From the NCBI RefSeq assembly GCF_014192095.1, contig NZ_JACHXN010000016.1, forward strand, positions 62,001 through 126,000: a stretch of 64,000 nucleotides of DNA, read 5' to 3'. Shown one piece after another: positions 18,677 to 27,664 of the stretch. Position numbers and translations under genes: made by a program. The notes under the pieces were generated by a model that ran no database searches, was not told where the DNA came from, and was given only the letters and a program-made list of their open reading frames with translations. The stretch comes from Phyllobacterium trifolii. GTDB taxonomy: Bacteria; Pseudomonadota; Alphaproteobacteria; Rhizobiales; Rhizobiaceae. Numbering within the stretch: the first letter of the stretch is position 1; each line of letters starts with the position of its first letter.

Positions 18677-20077
18677 TTAACATTCGACGACATTAACGGC
18701 CAACCCGCCAAGACTGGTTTCCTTGTAACGTTCGTTCATGTCGACGCCGGTCTGCCGCATCGTTTCGATACACGCATCCAGCGGCACGAAATGCGTGCCA
18801 TCGCCTTTGACCGCCAGCGAAGCTGCCGTAACCGCCTTCACCGCACCAAGCGCATTGCGCTCGATGCAGGGCACCTGCACCAGACCGGCAACCGGATCGC
18901 AGGTCATGCCGAGATGATGCTCCAGCGCAATTTCGGCGGCATTTTCGATCTGTTCCGGCGAACCGCCAAGCACCGCAGCAAGTCCGGCGGCAGCCATGGC
19001 GGATGCGGAACCTACTTCGCCCTGACAACCGACTTCTGCACCGGAAATCGACGCATTGGTCTTGATCACCCCGCCGATAGCCGCCGAGGTCAGCAGGAAA
19101 TCACGAATGCCGTTGTCGTCGGCATCGTCGTGGAAATGCAGATAGTAGCGCAGCACCGCAGGGACGACGCCGGCAGCACCATTGGTTGGCGCCGTCACCA
19201 CCCGTCCGCCCGCTGCATTCTCCTCATTGACCGCCATCGCATAGACAGAGAGCCAATCATTGGCGAGGAGCGGATTGATACGGTTTTGCCGCCACTCCTC
19301 CTGCAAACGATCATGCAGATAGCGTGCTCGGCGCTTGACTTTCAGACCGCCCGGCATGATGCCCTCCTGCTCAAGGCCGCGATCGATACAGGAGCGCATC
19401 GCAGCCCAGATCCGGTCGAGACCCGCGTTCAGCTCATCGCGGCTCATGAAGACTTCTTCGTTACTGCGTTTCATTTCAGCAATGGAAAGGCCGCTTTCCT
19501 TCGCCATGCTCATCATCTGAGCGGCATTCTTGAACGGGAAAGGTACCGGATGTTCGGGCTTCGGCGCTGTGCGGGTTTTCGCGGCCTCCAGCTCTTCCTC
19601 GGTCACAACGAAACCGCCGCCGACCGAATAGAAAATCCGGCGCAAGAGCAACCGGTCATCGACGTCATAGGCTTCAAATGCCATGCCGTTGGCGTGACCG
19701 GGAAGCGGCGTACGACGATCCATGATGAGATCGGTCGCCGGATCGAAGCGATAGGACGGATGGCCTTCGGGCGAAATGCGTTTGGTCTGCTTCACGGTCT
19801 CGAGTAGTGCGTCCATTTCGTTTGGATCGACGGTGGCCGGCAACAGGCCGCACAACCCGAGAATGACAGCGCGATCGGTCGCGTGGCCGATGCCGGTAAA
19901 AGCCAGCGAACCATGCAGGTGCACGCGCAGTCGATCAACCTTGACGCCGGTCGGCCGTGGCCATTGCCCGCTCTTGAGTTCCTCAAGAAACAGGCTGCCA
20001 GCGGTCATCGGGCCCATCGTATGGGAACTCGACGGACCGATGCCGATTTTATACAGATCGAAAACCGACAGAAACAT
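18677..20077 (-). CDS. sdaA: L-serine ammonia-lyase (iron-sulfur L-serine dehydratase)
   Basis: Converts L-serine to pyruvate and ammonia. The 466-residue single-chain enzyme has the beta domain start [20 protein letters not shown] (residues 4-23) and the alpha domain with C351 in GCQGEVGS, C393 in TCDPV and C404 in PCIERN, the three ligands of the oxygen-sensitive 4Fe-4S cluster. Length fits the one-chain type. It is monocistronic and would drain serine formed from glycine produced by betaine demethylation elsewhere in the window (inference). Confidence 0.95.
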   Translation of the reverse strand: MFLSVFDLYKIGIGPSSSHTMGPMTAGSLFLEELKSGQWPRPTGVKVDRLRVHLHGSLAFTGIGHATDRAVILGLCGLLPATVDPNEMDALLETVKQTKRISPEGHPSYRFDPATDLIMDRRTPLPGHANGMAFEAYDVDDRLLLRRIFYSVGGGFVVTEEELEAAKTRTAPKPEHPVPFPFKNAAQMMSMAKESGLSIAEMKRSNEEVFMSRDELNAGLDRIWAAMRSCIDRGLEQEGIMPGGLKVKRRARYLHDRLQEEWRQNRINPLLANDWLSVYAMAVNEENAAGGRVVTAPTNGAAGVVPAVLRYYLHFHDDADDNGIRDFLLTSAAIGGVIKTNASISGAEVGCQGEVGSASAMAAAGLAAVLGGSPEQIENAAEIALEHHLGMTCDPVAGLVQVPCIERNALGAVKAVTAASLAVKGDGTHFVPLDACIETMRQTGVDMNERYKETSLGGLAVNVVEC

Positions 20078-20297
20078 TTAGCGCCTTTGAATTGGTGAGA
20101 GCACCTGTGACGCATAATGGCTTGCTGGCAACATTTGCCGCAGCCCGGCACCGACTTCACCTTGCGTTTCTACGACATAGGTCACCCGGCGCAAAAGTCA
20201 AAGAAAAAGCCTGTAAACGCCTATCCGCGAGATTTGCGAACCGGTCAGATTCACGTACATTCGCATTTCATCAGTTGTTGCGCCACAGAGAGATCCA

Positions 20298-21017
20298 ATG
20301 GAAGCCGCCCCGAACACATCCTATTGGCTCGACATATTTGCCCTGGTTTATTTCTTCATCGTCTGGGCGCTCTATTCCCATACCACCGCAAATGGGTTTT
20401 TAGGCAAAAAATCCCTGACCTACGAGATGAACCAGGCGCGGCGGCAATGGATGGCGACCATGGCGACACGCGAATTGCGCATGATCGACACAAGCATCAT
20501 GATCGGCCTGCAGCAGGGCACCGGCTTTTTTGCCTCAACCTCCATTCTGGCGATTGGCGGATGTTTCGGCTTGTTGAATTCGTCCGGCCGCGTTCTGACG
20601 CTGTTTCACGACCTACCGTTCCTGGGCAATACCACCCAACAATTGTTTGAAACAAAAATCCTCGGGCTTCTCGTTCTCTTCGCCTATGCATTCTTCAAAT
20701 TCGCCTGGTCATATCGGCTTTTCAACTATTGTTCGATCCTGATCGGTAGCGTTCCAATGGCGCGCGATAAGGGCCCTGACGATCCGGTTGTGCTTGCGGG
20801 AATTAATCGCGCGGCGGGGATAAATATCCAGGCCGGCCAGCATTTCAACAGCGGCTTGCGCGGCATCTTCTTTTCCATCGGATATCTCGGATGGTTTCTG
20901 CATCCCGTGCTGTTCATGATCACGACGACGCTGGTTGCCATAGTGCTGCTCAGACGCCAGTTCTTTTCCAGGGCACGCGACGTGCTGATGCAAAACAGCG
21001 TCAGCGCTGACTCATAA
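20298..21017 (+). CDS. DUF599 family membrane protein
   Basis: A 239-residue membrane protein of family DUF599, with four hydrophobic segments (about residues 12-30, 72-92, 116-135 and 190-215). Characteristic blocks are MNQARRQWMATMATRELRM (44-62, cytosolic side) and FAYAFFKFAWSYRLFNY. The function is not known. Its 3' end overlaps the convergent MFS gene by 6 bp. The 220-bp gap upstream shows no gene. Confidence 0.85.
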   Translation: MEAAPNTSYWLDIFALVYFFIVWALYSHTTANGFLGKKSLTYEMNQARRQWMATMATRELRMIDTSIMIGLQQGTGFFASTSILAIGGCFGLLNSSGRVLTLFHDLPFLGNTTQQLFETKILGLLVLFAYAFFKFAWSYRLFNYCSILIGSVPMARDKGPDDPVVLAGINRAAGINIQAGQHFNSGLRGIFFSIGYLGWFLHPVLFMITTTLVAIVLLRRQFFSRARDVLMQNSVSADS

Positions 21018-22211
21018 ACCGCGCGGCAGGTAACGCCAGACGAACACGGCCGTGAATATCATCAGCATGGCGAGCGCGATGAAAATCGAGCCGAGATGGA
21101 AAAACGTCAGGATGATCGAATAGAAAAACGCAGGCAATATCTCGGAAAAATCGAGATAAGTCCGGTAAACCGCCGTCATCTGTGCCCGCTCATGCGGATG
21201 GACTGCGCGAATGAAGGTCGTTGAGCCAAGCGTGTCGATAGCCACGCAGAAAAAGGCTCCAAAAAGCAGCATGATGGCAGCCACCATGGGAAATCTTTCG
21301 CCGGCAATGCCCGCTCCTATGAGTGCCACGGCGAGCAATACGAATACACCGGAAATCGTCCGCATCAGTCCCTTCGCCATGCCAACCTTGCCCCACAGGA
21401 TGGAGCCGAGGAGAAACAGGTTGCCGAGCGAAACCAGAAGGCCGCCGGCAAGATTGCCCTGCCCCGTCGCCACCATGAGGATCGGTCCATAGACGAAAAA
21501 CGTGCTCCAGTAGCACGAGCGCGAAAAGGCGATCAGCCAGGCCAGCCGCAATCTCGGCTGCACGACGAAGCGGCGCACATTGGCGATAGGATTGGCCGGG
21601 CGGCTCGGGCCCTTCTGCAGCGCCGGATTGTCGCTGAGACGGAAATACCAGAACAGTGTCAGCAGCAGCAGCGAGAAGCCGATCGACAACAGGAACGGCG
21701 CGACCATCCCGACTTGTGTGTAGAGGAAAACGCCGAGGAACGGACCGGCGGTCCAGGCAAACGTCGCCGTTGCCATTCGCACGGACTCGGCGCGGACCAG
21801 TTCACCCTTCTTGATGTGATCCATGATGTAGAGGCTGAGCGTGATCGACAAGGTTCCCGAGCCGAACGTGCGCAGGAATAGCCCTGCCGCCTGCCCCGGC
21901 AGCGTATCAAGCGCAAAGGCAAAGCACCCGAGGATCAGGGATACGGTTCCCGCCGTGTAAACCCAACGCCTGGGAATACGAACGATGAGCAGCGGGATCG
22001 ACAGCGTCGAGATCAGCCCGAGCAATGACATGCAGGTGTAAAGGATACTGACGCCGCGCTCGCTCTGCATGAGGTCGTAGGTCTGGATCGGCACGACACT
22101 GGTGATGATCGCCCGTGCCATCGATTCGATGCCAAAGAGGATCGCGAAGACCCGCGCCGTCGGGCGCTTGGCCGTGGTAATCCAGATAGGATGGCGAACC
22201 TGATTGATCAC
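21012..22211 (-). CDS. MFS transporter
   Basis: A 399-residue major facilitator with about 12 hydrophobic segments and no partner gene. Motif-like turns are LLIVRIPRRWVY near residue 75 and the HPHERAQMTAVYRT loop near 340. The start at 22211 is a GTG with no clear ribosome binding site; an earlier ATG frame stops at once. The substrate cannot be told from the sequence. It is flanked by DUF599 and DUF1624 membrane proteins in separate transcripts. Confidence 0.85.
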   Translation of the reverse strand: MINQVRHPIWITTAKRPTARVFAILFGIESMARAIITSVVPIQTYDLMQSERGVSILYTCMSLLGLISTLSIPLLIVRIPRRWVYTAGTVSLILGCFAFALDTLPGQAAGLFLRTFGSGTLSITLSLYIMDHIKKGELVRAESVRMATATFAWTAGPFLGVFLYTQVGMVAPFLLSIGFSLLLLTLFWYFRLSDNPALQKGPSRPANPIANVRRFVVQPRLRLAWLIAFSRSCYWSTFFVYGPILMVATGQGNLAGGLLVSLGNLFLLGSILWGKVGMAKGLMRTISGVFVLLAVALIGAGIAGERFPMVAAIMLLFGAFFCVAIDTLGSTTFIRAVHPHERAQMTAVYRTYLDFSEILPAFFYSIILTFFHLGSIFIALAMLMIFTAVFVWRYLPRGL

Positions 22212-22429
22212 TGGGATGACTATGGGGGCATTTGATTCGAGCGTAGGCTGAAGTTTCGACCGCGGGACCAGCGATAGCAGTCAATCAAGCGACATAATAT
22301 GTCCGTTTCACAAGAAACCTTTGAATATGTACGAAAAAACTTACCTCGCCAGCGCGTCAAAGACGATGGATTTTGCGGCCCAACTCACTTAGCTTGCGCC
22401 AATTGCTGCAATGATCGAGTTCCCTGCAC

Positions 22430-23401
22430 ATGAATAAAGCCGAGACTGTGAATGCCCCCCCCAAGACGCGTCTTGGCAAGCTGGACGTGTTGCGCGGTAT
22501 CGCCCTTGTCGCCATGGCGACCTACCACACGGGCTGGGATTTCGAGTTTTTCGGCTATCTCGAACCCGGAACGACGGGTCATGGCGCCTGGAAACTATAC
22601 GCGCGGGTCATCGCCTCGACTTTCCTCGCGCTTGTCGGGTTCAGCCTTGTGCTGGCGCATGGGCGTGGCATTCGCTGGCGCTCGTTCGGCATCCGCCTCG
22701 CCCAGATCATCGCTGCCGCGTTGGCGATCACCCTCGTCACGATGTACGTCACGCCGGAGACCTTCGTGTTTTTCGGGATCCTGCACGAAATAGCGGCGGC
22801 GAGTGTTCTGGGACTGCTGTTCTTGCGGTTGCCTGCGCTGGTTATTGCTGCGGCAGCAGCGGCGGTCATTGCCCTTCCGCATTATTTCGTCTCGCCGGCA
22901 TTCGATTCGCCGGTATTCTGGCCGCTCGGCCTCTCGGAAATCATCATAAGATCAAACGATTACGTCCCGATCTTTCCATGGTTCGGCGCTGTTCTTGCAG
23001 GCATGGCGCTCGCCAAGACGATGCAACATTTCGGTGCGCTCAAATTGTTTGCCGGAAACATCGCGCCATCCTGGCTCGATCGCGGCCTGCGCTTCATCGG
23101 CAGGCACAGTCTTGCCTTCTATCTGATCCACCAACCAGTGATCATCGCCTGTGTTTTTCTTGTTTCACAACTGTTCCCACCGGCGGTTCCAGCGCCACGC
23201 GAGGTCTTCGGCAAGGCCTGCGTGCAGAGTTGCCAGAACGACAACGACAAGGCTTTTTGCGAGAAGTTCTGCAATTGCGTCATCGGGCAAACCGAAGCGC
23301 AGGGCATCTTCGATGAAATGTTTGCGGGAAAGCGCGATCAAAACGATCCGCAGATGCAGCAGATCGCCGGCATCTGCACGCAGGAAAACATGCCGCAGTG
23401 A
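22430..23401 (+). CDS. DUF1624 membrane acyltransferase-like protein with a Cys-rich C-terminal tail
   Basis: DUF1624 proteins are related to heparan-alpha-glucosaminide N-acetyltransferase membrane proteins. The 323-residue protein has LDVLRGIALVAMATYHTGWDF near 18-38 and several membrane segments to about residue 250, with LAFYLIHQPV as the last conserved block. The tail has Cys264, 268, 277, 281, 283 and 316, forming a CX3C-X8-CX3C pair that could make disulfides in the periplasm. The acyl substrate is unknown. Confidence 0.83.
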   Translation: MNKAETVNAPPKTRLGKLDVLRGIALVAMATYHTGWDFEFFGYLEPGTTGHGAWKLYARVIASTFLALVGFSLVLAHGRGIRWRSFGIRLAQIIAAALAITLVTMYVTPETFVFFGILHEIAAASVLGLLFLRLPALVIAAAAAAVIALPHYFVSPAFDSPVFWPLGLSEIIIRSNDYVPIFPWFGAVLAGMALAKTMQHFGALKLFAGNIAPSWLDRGLRFIGRHSLAFYLIHQPVIIACVFLVSQLFPPAVPAPREVFGKACVQSCQNDNDKAFCEKFCNCVIGQTEAQGIFDEMFAGKRDQNDPQMQQIAGICTQENMPQ

Positions 23402-23404
23402 TGT

Positions 23405-23791
23405 TTACGTATTAACGCCCAACTCAGCCAGCCGCTCGATACAACCTTCCTCGACCTGATCGAGTTCAGCCAGTGTTTCCTCGATGTCGCGGCGCTTCTG
23501 GCGCAGCTCTGCGCGCTTTTCCTCGACACGCTTCATCATCAGATGCAGCTGGCCCATTTCTCCGGGCGGCTCCTTGTACATCTGAATGATTTCCTGAATC
23601 TCGGCAATGGAGAACCCGAGCCGTTTGCCGCGGAGAATCTGTTTGAGCAAATGCCTGTCGGACGGCCGGAATAGCCTGGTTCGTCCGCGTCTGACCGGAT
23701 GAATCAGATCCTCATCCTCGTAGAACCGTAACGTGCGCGTCGACACGCCAAACTCCCGTGTCAGTTCAGTAATGGTGTAATATTCGCGCAT
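23405..23791 (-). CDS. MerR family transcriptional regulator
   Basis: A 128-residue regulator with an N-terminal winged helix (YYTITELTREFGVSTRTLRFYEDE, helix-turn-helix near 9-27) and a C-terminal coiled-coil helix (about 75-118). It lacks the cysteine pattern of metal-sensing MerR proteins, so a small-molecule or no ligand is likely. ATG 23791 is preferred over GTG 23800. The neighbours give no sure target; LiuR-type regulators of acyl-CoA catabolism have this general form, which is only a suggestion. Confidence 0.85.
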   Translation of the reverse strand: MREYYTITELTREFGVSTRTLRFYEDEDLIHPVRRGRTRLFRPSDRHLLKQILRGKRLGFSIAEIQEIIQMYKEPPGEMGQLHLMMKRVEEKRAELRQKRRDIEETLAELDQVEEGCIERLAELGVNT

Positions 23792-23906
23792 TGCAGACAC
23801 AGCCCCAGTCGTATCGGTTGAATCTTTTGCTCACGCAATTACGTAAAAGTCAATTGCACGATTGTATTCGGTTGTAAACTTTAGTCCACAATTTGCTAAA
23901 CGGATG

Positions 23907-25316
23907 CTATTTGAAGCCAAACCACCAGGTTGCCAGGCCGAGAAACGATGAAAAACCAACGACATCGGTCACCGTGGTGACGAACACCGCCGACGCTATG
24001 GCCGGGTCAGCACCAAAACGATGCAGCAACAACGGAATCAGAATACCACCAAGCGCGGCTGCAAGCATGTTGATGACCATCGCTGCAGCAATGATACCGC
24101 CAATATTGACATTTGCGAACCAGAGACCGGCGATAATACCGATCATGATCGCGAAAATAACACCGTTGATAAGCCCCACCGAAGCCTCGCGACGGATGAT
24201 GCGGCCAGCATTGTAAATATCCATGTCGCGTGTCGCCAGCGCGCGGACCGTCACGGTCATCGTCTGCGTGCCGGCATTGCCGCCCATGGATGCCACGATG
24301 GGCATGAGCACTGCCAGAGCCACCATCTGCTGGATGGTACCATCGAACAAGCCGATCACGGATGCCGAGAGGAAAGCAGTGAACAGGTTGATCACCAGCC
24401 AGGGCGTGCGTGAGCGCGACGTGGACAGCACCGAGTCGGACAGTTCTTCGTCGCCGACGCCGCCGAGACGCAAGATATCTTCCTCGGCCTCTTCCTGAAT
24501 AACGTCTACGATGTTCTCGATGGTCAGAACACCGACAAGCCGGTCATTTTCGTCCACTACCGCAGCCGATAACAGATCGTATTGCTCGAAGATTTGCGCG
24601 GCTTCTTCCTGGTCCATGGTCGCCGGAATCGCATGCCGCGTCTCGTGTGTGATCTCGTCGATTTTGACGTCGCGCCGGGTACGCAGGATGCGATCGAGGT
24701 CGATAGCGCCCAAAAGCCGGAACATAGGATCGATAACGAATATCTGCGAGAACGACTCTGGCAAGTCATCATTGTCGCGCATGTAATCGATGGTCTGGCC
24801 GACAGTCCAGAATGGCGGCACCGCGACAAATTCGGTCTGCATACGGCGTCCGGCGGTTTCCTCCGGGTAACCAAGGGACCGGCGCAGTCGAACCCGTTCG
24901 GTAAACGGCAGTTGCGCCAGGATCTCGTCGCGGTCTTCCTGCTCGAGATCTTCGAGAATGTAGACCGCATCGTCGGAATCGAGTTCCTGCACACCTTCGG
25001 CGATCTGCCGGTTGGGCATCGCATCGACGATTTCAAGGCGAACTGCTTCGTCAACCTCGGTCAGTGCGGCAAAATCGAATTCGTCGCCCAGAAGTTCAAC
25101 GAGCGCCCTGCGCTGATCCGGCTGCAGAGCCTCGAGGACGTGACCAAGCTCGGACTGGTGCAGCTTGCCGACATGCGACCTTAGAAACAGAACATCCCGG
25201 TCCGCGATGGCGGCGCCGACACGCGCTAGATAGGAGGTGCGGACAGCACCGTCCTCACCATAGATGTTGACATCGTCGTCTTCAGGTGCGGATTCCGGGA
25301 GAGTTTCTGTTTCCAT
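23907..25316 (-). CDS. mgtE: Magnesium transporter MgtE
   Basis: MgtE is a Mg2+-gated Mg2+ channel. The 469-residue protein has the acidic N-domain with helical repeats (about 30-145), two CBS domains (about 150-275, with VDENDRLVGVLTIENIVDVIQEE) that sense Mg2+, and a C-terminal membrane domain with five helices beginning near LVINLFTAFLSASVIGLF (about 310). The PMVASMGGNAGTQ-like block PIVASMGGNAGTQT (about 343-356) lines the pore. It follows the aldehyde dehydrogenase by 49 bp, too little space for an Mg2+ riboswitch. Confidence 0.95.
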   Translation of the reverse strand: METETLPESAPEDDDVNIYGEDGAVRTSYLARVGAAIADRDVLFLRSHVGKLHQSELGHVLEALQPDQRRALVELLGDEFDFAALTEVDEAVRLEIVDAMPNRQIAEGVQELDSDDAVYILEDLEQEDRDEILAQLPFTERVRLRRSLGYPEETAGRRMQTEFVAVPPFWTVGQTIDYMRDNDDLPESFSQIFVIDPMFRLLGAIDLDRILRTRRDVKIDEITHETRHAIPATMDQEEAAQIFEQYDLLSAAVVDENDRLVGVLTIENIVDVIQEEAEEDILRLGGVGDEELSDSVLSTSRSRTPWLVINLFTAFLSASVIGLFDGTIQQMVALAVLMPIVASMGGNAGTQTMTVTVRALATRDMDIYNAGRIIRREASVGLINGVIFAIMIGIIAGLWFANVNIGGIIAAAMVINMLAAALGGILIPLLLHRFGADPAIASAVFVTTVTDVVGFSSFLGLATWWFGFK

Positions 25317-25365
25317 CTATCCGCACCTGCCTTCCTGACAAATATGGCGTCTCGTCAGTTAAGAT

Positions 25366-26811
25366 TCAGGCAGCGTTATCTTCCCAACCGCTGATCGCCT
25401 TCACCTCAAGAAAATCCTCGATCCCGAAGTGACCGCCTTCACGCCCGATGCCCGACTGCTTGTAGCCGCCGAACGGCGCGTCTGCCGCATGGTCGGCACC
25501 ATTAATACGCACCATGCCAGCGCGCAACTGCTTCGAGACGCGCTTGATGCGCTCGCGATCGCCCGACTGGATGTAGGCAGCAAGACCGTAGGGCGTATCA
25601 TTGGCGATCTCGACCGCTTCTTCCTCCGTGTCGAAGGGGATCATCGCCAGCACCGGTCCGAAGATCTCTTCGCGGGCGATCACCATGTCATTGTTGACGT
25701 CGGCGAAAACCGTCGGACGGACGTAGTAACCGCGATTGAAGCCTTCGGGACGTCCGGTACCGCCGGCAATCAGCCGCGCGCCTTCCTTGATGCCCTGCTC
25801 GATCAGTCCCTGTACCTTGTTGAACTGCATCTCAGATACAAGCGGGCCCATGTGATCGCCATCCTGCGATGGATCACCTACCTTGGTTGCCTTGGCGGTC
25901 TCGGCAGCGATTTCGGTCGCCTTGCCATAGACCGAGCGCTCCACCAGCATGCGCGTCGGTGCATTGCAGGACTGGCCGGTATTATTGAACACATGCTCGA
26001 CACCGCGCTTGACTGCAGCTTCTACATCCGAATCTGCAAACACGATATTCGGGGACTTGCCGCCGAGCTCCAGCGATACACGCTTGACCGTATCGGCTGC
26101 AGCCTTGGTCACGGCAACGCCAGCGCGGGTGGAACCCGTGAACGACATCATGTCGATGCCGGGATGAGCTGACATGGCGGCACCAACCGATGGGCCATCA
26201 CCATTGACCAAATTGAACACACCGGCGGGAAGACCCGAGGCATCGACCATCTCAGCGAAGATCACCGACGAGATCGGGGCAATTTCGGAGGGCTTGAGGA
26301 TGACCGTGCAACCGGCGGCAATCGCTGGAACGACTTTCAGAACCACCTGGTTCATCGGCCAGTTCCACGGCGTGATCAGACCGCAGACACCGATCGGCTC
26401 ATAGGCTAGCCGGACCGTGTCGTGACCGTTCAGCGGCCGCTCGAACTCGAATTCTTTGAGTGACCGGATGAAAGCCTTGATATGGCCGGTCCCGGATGCA
26501 GCCTGCTCATCGAGCGCCATCGTGATCGGCGCGCCCATTTCGGACGAGATCGCCTTGGCCATATCGGCGATGCGGGATTTGTAGACGGCGAGCAGTCTCT
26601 CAAGCCAAGCCAGGCGCTCTTCGCGGCTGGTCACGCTCCATGTGGTGAAAGCCTTGCGCGCGGCGGATACGGCTTTGTCAACATCTGCTGCAGAACCCAG
26701 CGAGATCACGGCAAATGCCTGCTCGTCGGCCGGATTGATGACCTCAAGCTCTTTCGCCACTACCGGCGCTATCCACTTTCCATCGATATAGAAATCGGTC
26801 TTGCGAAGCAT
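25366..26811 (-). CDS. NAD(P)-dependent aldehyde dehydrogenase
   Basis: A 481-residue aldehyde dehydrogenase with the ITPWNWPMNQ cofactor block (near 148-157), the base Glu in LELGGKSPN (about residue 245) and the nucleophilic Cys in NNTGQSCNAPTRM (about residue 279). The FGGYKQSGIGREGG ending is standard. The substrate is not settled by sequence. AruI in this window makes 4-guanidinobutanal and betaine routes make other aldehydes, but this gene lies far away. It precedes mgtE in the same direction. Confidence 0.9.
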   Translation of the reverse strand: MLRKTDFYIDGKWIAPVVAKELEVINPADEQAFAVISLGSAADVDKAVSAARKAFTTWSVTSREERLAWLERLLAVYKSRIADMAKAISSEMGAPITMALDEQAASGTGHIKAFIRSLKEFEFERPLNGHDTVRLAYEPIGVCGLITPWNWPMNQVVLKVVPAIAAGCTVILKPSEIAPISSVIFAEMVDASGLPAGVFNLVNGDGPSVGAAMSAHPGIDMMSFTGSTRAGVAVTKAAADTVKRVSLELGGKSPNIVFADSDVEAAVKRGVEHVFNNTGQSCNAPTRMLVERSVYGKATEIAAETAKATKVGDPSQDGDHMGPLVSEMQFNKVQGLIEQGIKEGARLIAGGTGRPEGFNRGYYVRPTVFADVNNDMVIAREEIFGPVLAMIPFDTEEEAVEIANDTPYGLAAYIQSGDRERIKRVSKQLRAGMVRINGADHAADAPFGGYKQSGIGREGGHFGIEDFLEVKAISGWEDNAA

Positions 26812-26997
26812 GGTCTTTCTCCTGCCTGTGGCTCTATGGATTATTTTGACACTGCGCCAGATAAGTGACGGCGTGGTTCAGTTGAGTGTGTAGCGGATGA
26901 TTGACGTTACGACCAACAGGAATATCGAACAAAGAGGCAAAAATAGCGGCGCTTTGCAGTTTATTGAGATTTGCGTCAGGACGAGTCGAAAATGGTG

Positions 26998-27060
26998 ATT
27001 TTCGAGAACCGGAGCGCAGTGAACTTGTGAGTTCATGAGCACCGGATCGCAGTAAAGCGC
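26998..27060 (+). repeat. Dispersed hairpin repeat, copy C
   Basis: TTCGAGAACCGGAGCGCAG, then the stem TGAAC/GTTCA with loop TTGTGA, then GAGCACCGGATCGCAGTAAAGCG. Compared with copy B the stem bases differ on both sides and still pair. It lies just downstream of pabA. Confidence 0.7.
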
Positions 27061-27073
27061 CATTTGCAGGCCG

Positions 27074-27664
27074 TCACGGCGCAAATCTCTTGAACTGGCG
27101 CGAAAGCCGCAGGAAATTCCCCAGCATGGCGTGGCCATATTCCGTCAATACTGATTCAGGGTGGAACTGCACGCCATAGGTCGGGTGGCTGATATGGGTG
27201 AGGCCCATGATCTCGCCGGCGTCCGATCGCGCAGTAACCGACAGATCGCTGCCATCCTTGACGGACTCCACGATCAACGAGTGATAGCGGCCGGCGCGGA
27301 ACGGGCTCGGCAGCCCCTTGAAGATGTCTGTCCCGCCATGATTGATGGCCGAGGCTCGCCCATGCATCGGTTCTTGCGCCCGCACGACCTTGCCGCCAAA
27401 GACTTCGCCGATGCACTGATGGCCGAGACAGATGCCGAGAATTGGCACCTGTCCGCTCAACGTCTGGATAATCTCCATCGACTGCCCGGCCTCGCGCGGC
27501 CCGCACGGCCCCGGTGAAACGACAATTGCTTCGGGTGCGAGCTGCTCGACTTCCGCCGCCGTAATTGCGTCATTGCGGACCACCTGCGTTTCGACGCCAA
27601 GTTCGGCAAAATAGCGTGCCACGGTGAAGACGAAGGAGTCGTAATTGTCGATGATCAGGATCAT
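27074..27664 (-). CDS. pabA: Aminodeoxychorismate synthase component II (glutamine amidotransferase)
   Basis: Releases ammonia from glutamine for PabB. The 196-residue class I amidotransferase has LIIDNYDSFVFT at the start, the PGPCGPREAG loop, the nucleophile Cys in GICLGHQ (about residue 78) and the His-Glu pair in GVQFHPESVLTE (about 170-181). It overlaps pabB by 4 bases and is the only amidotransferase next to it. PabA and TrpG are interchangeable in many bacteria, so it may also serve anthranilate synthesis. Confidence 0.9.
   Translation of the reverse strand: MILIIDNYDSFVFTVARYFAELGVETQVVRNDAITAAEVEQLAPEAIVVSPGPCGPREAGQSMEIIQTLSGQVPILGICLGHQCIGEVFGGKVVRAQEPMHGRASAINHGGTDIFKGLPSPFRAGRYHSLIVESVKDGSDLSVTARSDAGEIMGLTHISHPTYGVQFHPESVLTEYGHAMLGNFLRLSRQFKRFAP

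Noticed and set aside
25317-25365. Mg2+ riboswitch before mgtE
   Set aside because: The gap to the upstream gene is only 49 bp, too short for the known structures.
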